From Helicobacter heilmannii (GTDB taxonomy: Bacteria > Campylobacterota > Campylobacteria > Campylobacterales > Helicobacteraceae): 64,000 nt of DNA. Below are positions 62,584-64,000 of this stretch, piece by piece. Position 1 is the stretch's first letter, and every line of letters begins with the position of its first letter. The stretch covers positions 744,247 through 808,246 of the forward strand of contig NZ_CDMK01000001.1 in NCBI RefSeq assembly GCF_001283065.1. The letters run 5' to 3'. A program made the position numbers and the translations under genes. A model generated the notes under the pieces. It had not been told where the DNA came from. It made no database searches and saw only the letters and a program-made list of their open reading frames with translations.

Positions 62584-64000
62584 TAAAATTTCTTCTTGTT
62601 TGCATCCTCTAAGATGTCTTTAGAAATGCGGTCAATATTGTTGCCCACTTCTAAAGAGGTGTTGGCGATGTTTAGGTTATTCTTTGTGTCCTCTTTAAAG
62701 GTTTGTAAAGATTCGTTGATGCCTTCCACGCTTTGGCTCTGTGCTTTGATGGATTCGGCGGTGTCGGCGATGCTCTGTACGAGGATATTGATGTTGCTCT
62801 CGATCTCACCTAAAGACTTTTGCGTTCTTTCGGCGAGCTTGCGCACTTCATCGGCGACCACAGCAAAACCACGTCCATACTGCCCCGCTCTGGCTGCTTC
62901 AATGGCGGCATTCAGGGCGAGTAAATTCGTTTGATCGGCGATGTCCTTGATGATCTCCACCACATTCCTAATGTCTTGACCCTGTACGATCATCTCCTCG
63001 CTCTTGTGGCTGATACCGGCGATGTTTTCAGTGATGGTCTCAATGGCTTGAGAGGTTTGCAATAAACTTTTATTTTGTTGGTTTGCGCTGTTGGTGAGCT
63101 GGTCCACACAGGTTTTTAAGCCTTGCGACTCTTTACCCAAGGCACTGGCAAACTCAAGCGAGGTGCGTAATCCTTTGGTGATCTCAGCTCCCAAAGCGTC
63201 TACAGCCTTTTCCATATCGCCCGAGGGGTTAGCAATGCCCTTGCTAAAATCCATGGCCTTATAACGCTCAAACGCCTCGTTGATTGTTTGCATGTGTGCA
63301 CCGATGTGTTGTTGCAAGTAGACCACCACATCGTTGAACAAATCTCTAAGCTGTAAGAGATCAGGGTTGTTGGGCATGGCGGTGATTTGTTGTGTGAAGT
63401 CCCCTTCTTTGATGTGGCGCACCACGGTGAGCATGTTTTCAATAGTCGCGCTGTCGGTCTTGGTGTTCTCGTGGATTTTTAGGATGTTCTCGTTGATAGA
63501 TTGCTGCATGTGGCCGATCTCATCGAGCATTTTGGGCTGGATGATGTGGACATCTTGGTTGTTTTTAGGGTCGTTGAGCAGTTTAAAGAAACTGCGCAAA
63601 GTGTTGGACACCACCCCGATGCGGCTGCCCACCAAATAGCGCACCAAGAAATACACCACCACCATCAAGACCACCACCACAATGAAACCCATCACGATGA
63701 TCAATTTTTGGATGTAGTGGGCGGCGGTGAAGACCTCGTCCTTGCTGGCAAAGCGTGCCAGTGCCCAGTTGAATTTAAAATCATCCGGGCCAATCTTGCT
63801 GAAAATGTCAAAGGTTTTCACCACTAAAAAGCTGTCTTTGTTGTTGGCAATGGCGTGGTAGTCCAACACTCCTGAATGGTTTTGTTGCACCATTTTCAGC
63901 AAGTCTTGAGCTGTGTGGTCTGGGTTAATTTCGCTCAAAAGCCTGCCTTGGTATTTTTTATCAAAAACCAAGAGCAAATAGCCATTTTCTTGCAGTACAA
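62583..64000 (-). CDS. Methyl-accepting chemotaxis protein, N-terminal part outside the window
   Basis: Frame open to the window end; about 472 residues visible. Order seen: part of a periplasmic Cache-type sensor ([20 protein letters not shown], then [17 protein letters not shown]), a membrane helix ([20 protein letters not shown]), a HAMP-like region, and the signalling domain with the conserved hairpin tip ([18 protein letters not shown] then [20 protein letters not shown]). It lacks the CheR/CheB-binding pentapeptide (ends [10 protein letters not shown]), as is common in Helicobacter. Sensor ligand not predictable from the fragment. Confidence 0.92.
   Translation of the reverse strand, partial: VLQENGYLLLVFDKKYQGRLLSEINPDHTAQDLLKMVQQNHSGVLDYHAIANNKDSFLVVKTFDIFSKIGPDDFKFNWALARFASKDEVFTAAHYIQKLIIVMGFIVVVVLMVVVYFLVRYLVGSRIGVVSNTLRSFFKLLNDPKNNQDVHIIQPKMLDEIGHMQQSINENILKIHENTKTDSATIENMLTVVRHIKEGDFTQQITAMPNNPDLLQLRDLFNDVVVYLQQHIGAHMQTINEAFERYKAMDFSKGIANPSGDMEKAVDALGAEITKGLRTSLEFASALGKESQGLKTCVDQLTNSANQQNKSLLQTSQAIETITENIAGISHKSEEMIVQGQDIRNVVEIIKDIADQTNLLALNAAIEAARAGQYGRGFAVVADEVRKLAERTQKSLGEIESNINILVQSIADTAESIKAQSQSVEGINESLQTFKEDTKNNLNIANTSLEVGNNIDRISKDILEDANKKKF

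Overview
The window comes from a Helicobacter, most likely a gastric non-pylori species of the H. felis / H. heilmannii / H. bizzozeronii type. The evidence is Helicobacter-specific families (Hcp cysteine-rich Sel1 protein, Hof-type outer membrane protein, Csd6 carboxypeptidase, GT10 fucosyltransferase with a poly-G tract), FAD-dependent ThyX instead of ThyA, a ribosomal cluster without L30, and a two-haem cytochrome c1. Base composition looks clearly more GC-rich than H. pylori by eye. The species name is inference.

Layout. 1-4066 (+): 3' part of lpxB, a Rieske/beta-lactamase-fold protein that resembles CMP-Neu5Ac hydroxylase but has altered metal ligands, and thrC. 4121-12610 (-): cytochrome bc1 (petC, petB, petA reading leftward), polA, thyX, an exported protein and aspA. 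12724-15702 (+): accB, accC and an aspartate aminotransferase. 15703-18326: a decayed accessory stretch with a DUF5675-like ORF, a coiled-coil pseudogene and an outer membrane protein pseudogene carrying an exact 298-bp tandem duplication. 18327-32063 (-): the whole S10-spc-alpha ribosomal supercluster (27 ribosomal proteins plus secY, map, infA and rpoA), ending in a 54-residue membrane protein and driven by a near-consensus promoter.

32200-43604 (+): a degenerate DUF4143-type ATPase, ispG, dapD, hcp, rplI, hslV, hslU, era, csd6, a multi-cluster ferredoxin and the phase-variable fucosyltransferase, frame-shifted here at a 13-G tract. 43605-45190: non-coding sequence, a Sel1 protein and a pirin pseudogene. 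45190-53181 is mostly (+): murJ, cysS, an exported protein on the other strand, a Hof-like porin translationally coupled to an ABC transporter, a small EexN-like secreted protein and dnaN. 53178-59030 (-): NFACT/RqcH-like protein, recN, an AAA+ ATPase and der. 59234-59950 (+): a lipoprotein. 60164-60579 (-): five tRNA genes (Lys-Glu-Val-Asp-Glu in transcription order). 60637-64000 (-): PBP1A and a chemoreceptor cut by the window end.

The window is mainly core metabolism and information processing. Cell-envelope genes recur (lpxB, dapD, csd6, fucosyltransferase, murJ, PBP1A, Hof protein). The stretches most worth a second look are the CMAH-like protein, the decayed island, the fucosyltransferase switch, the porin/ABC/EexN-like gene group and the palindrome between the S10 operon and the divergent ATPase gene.
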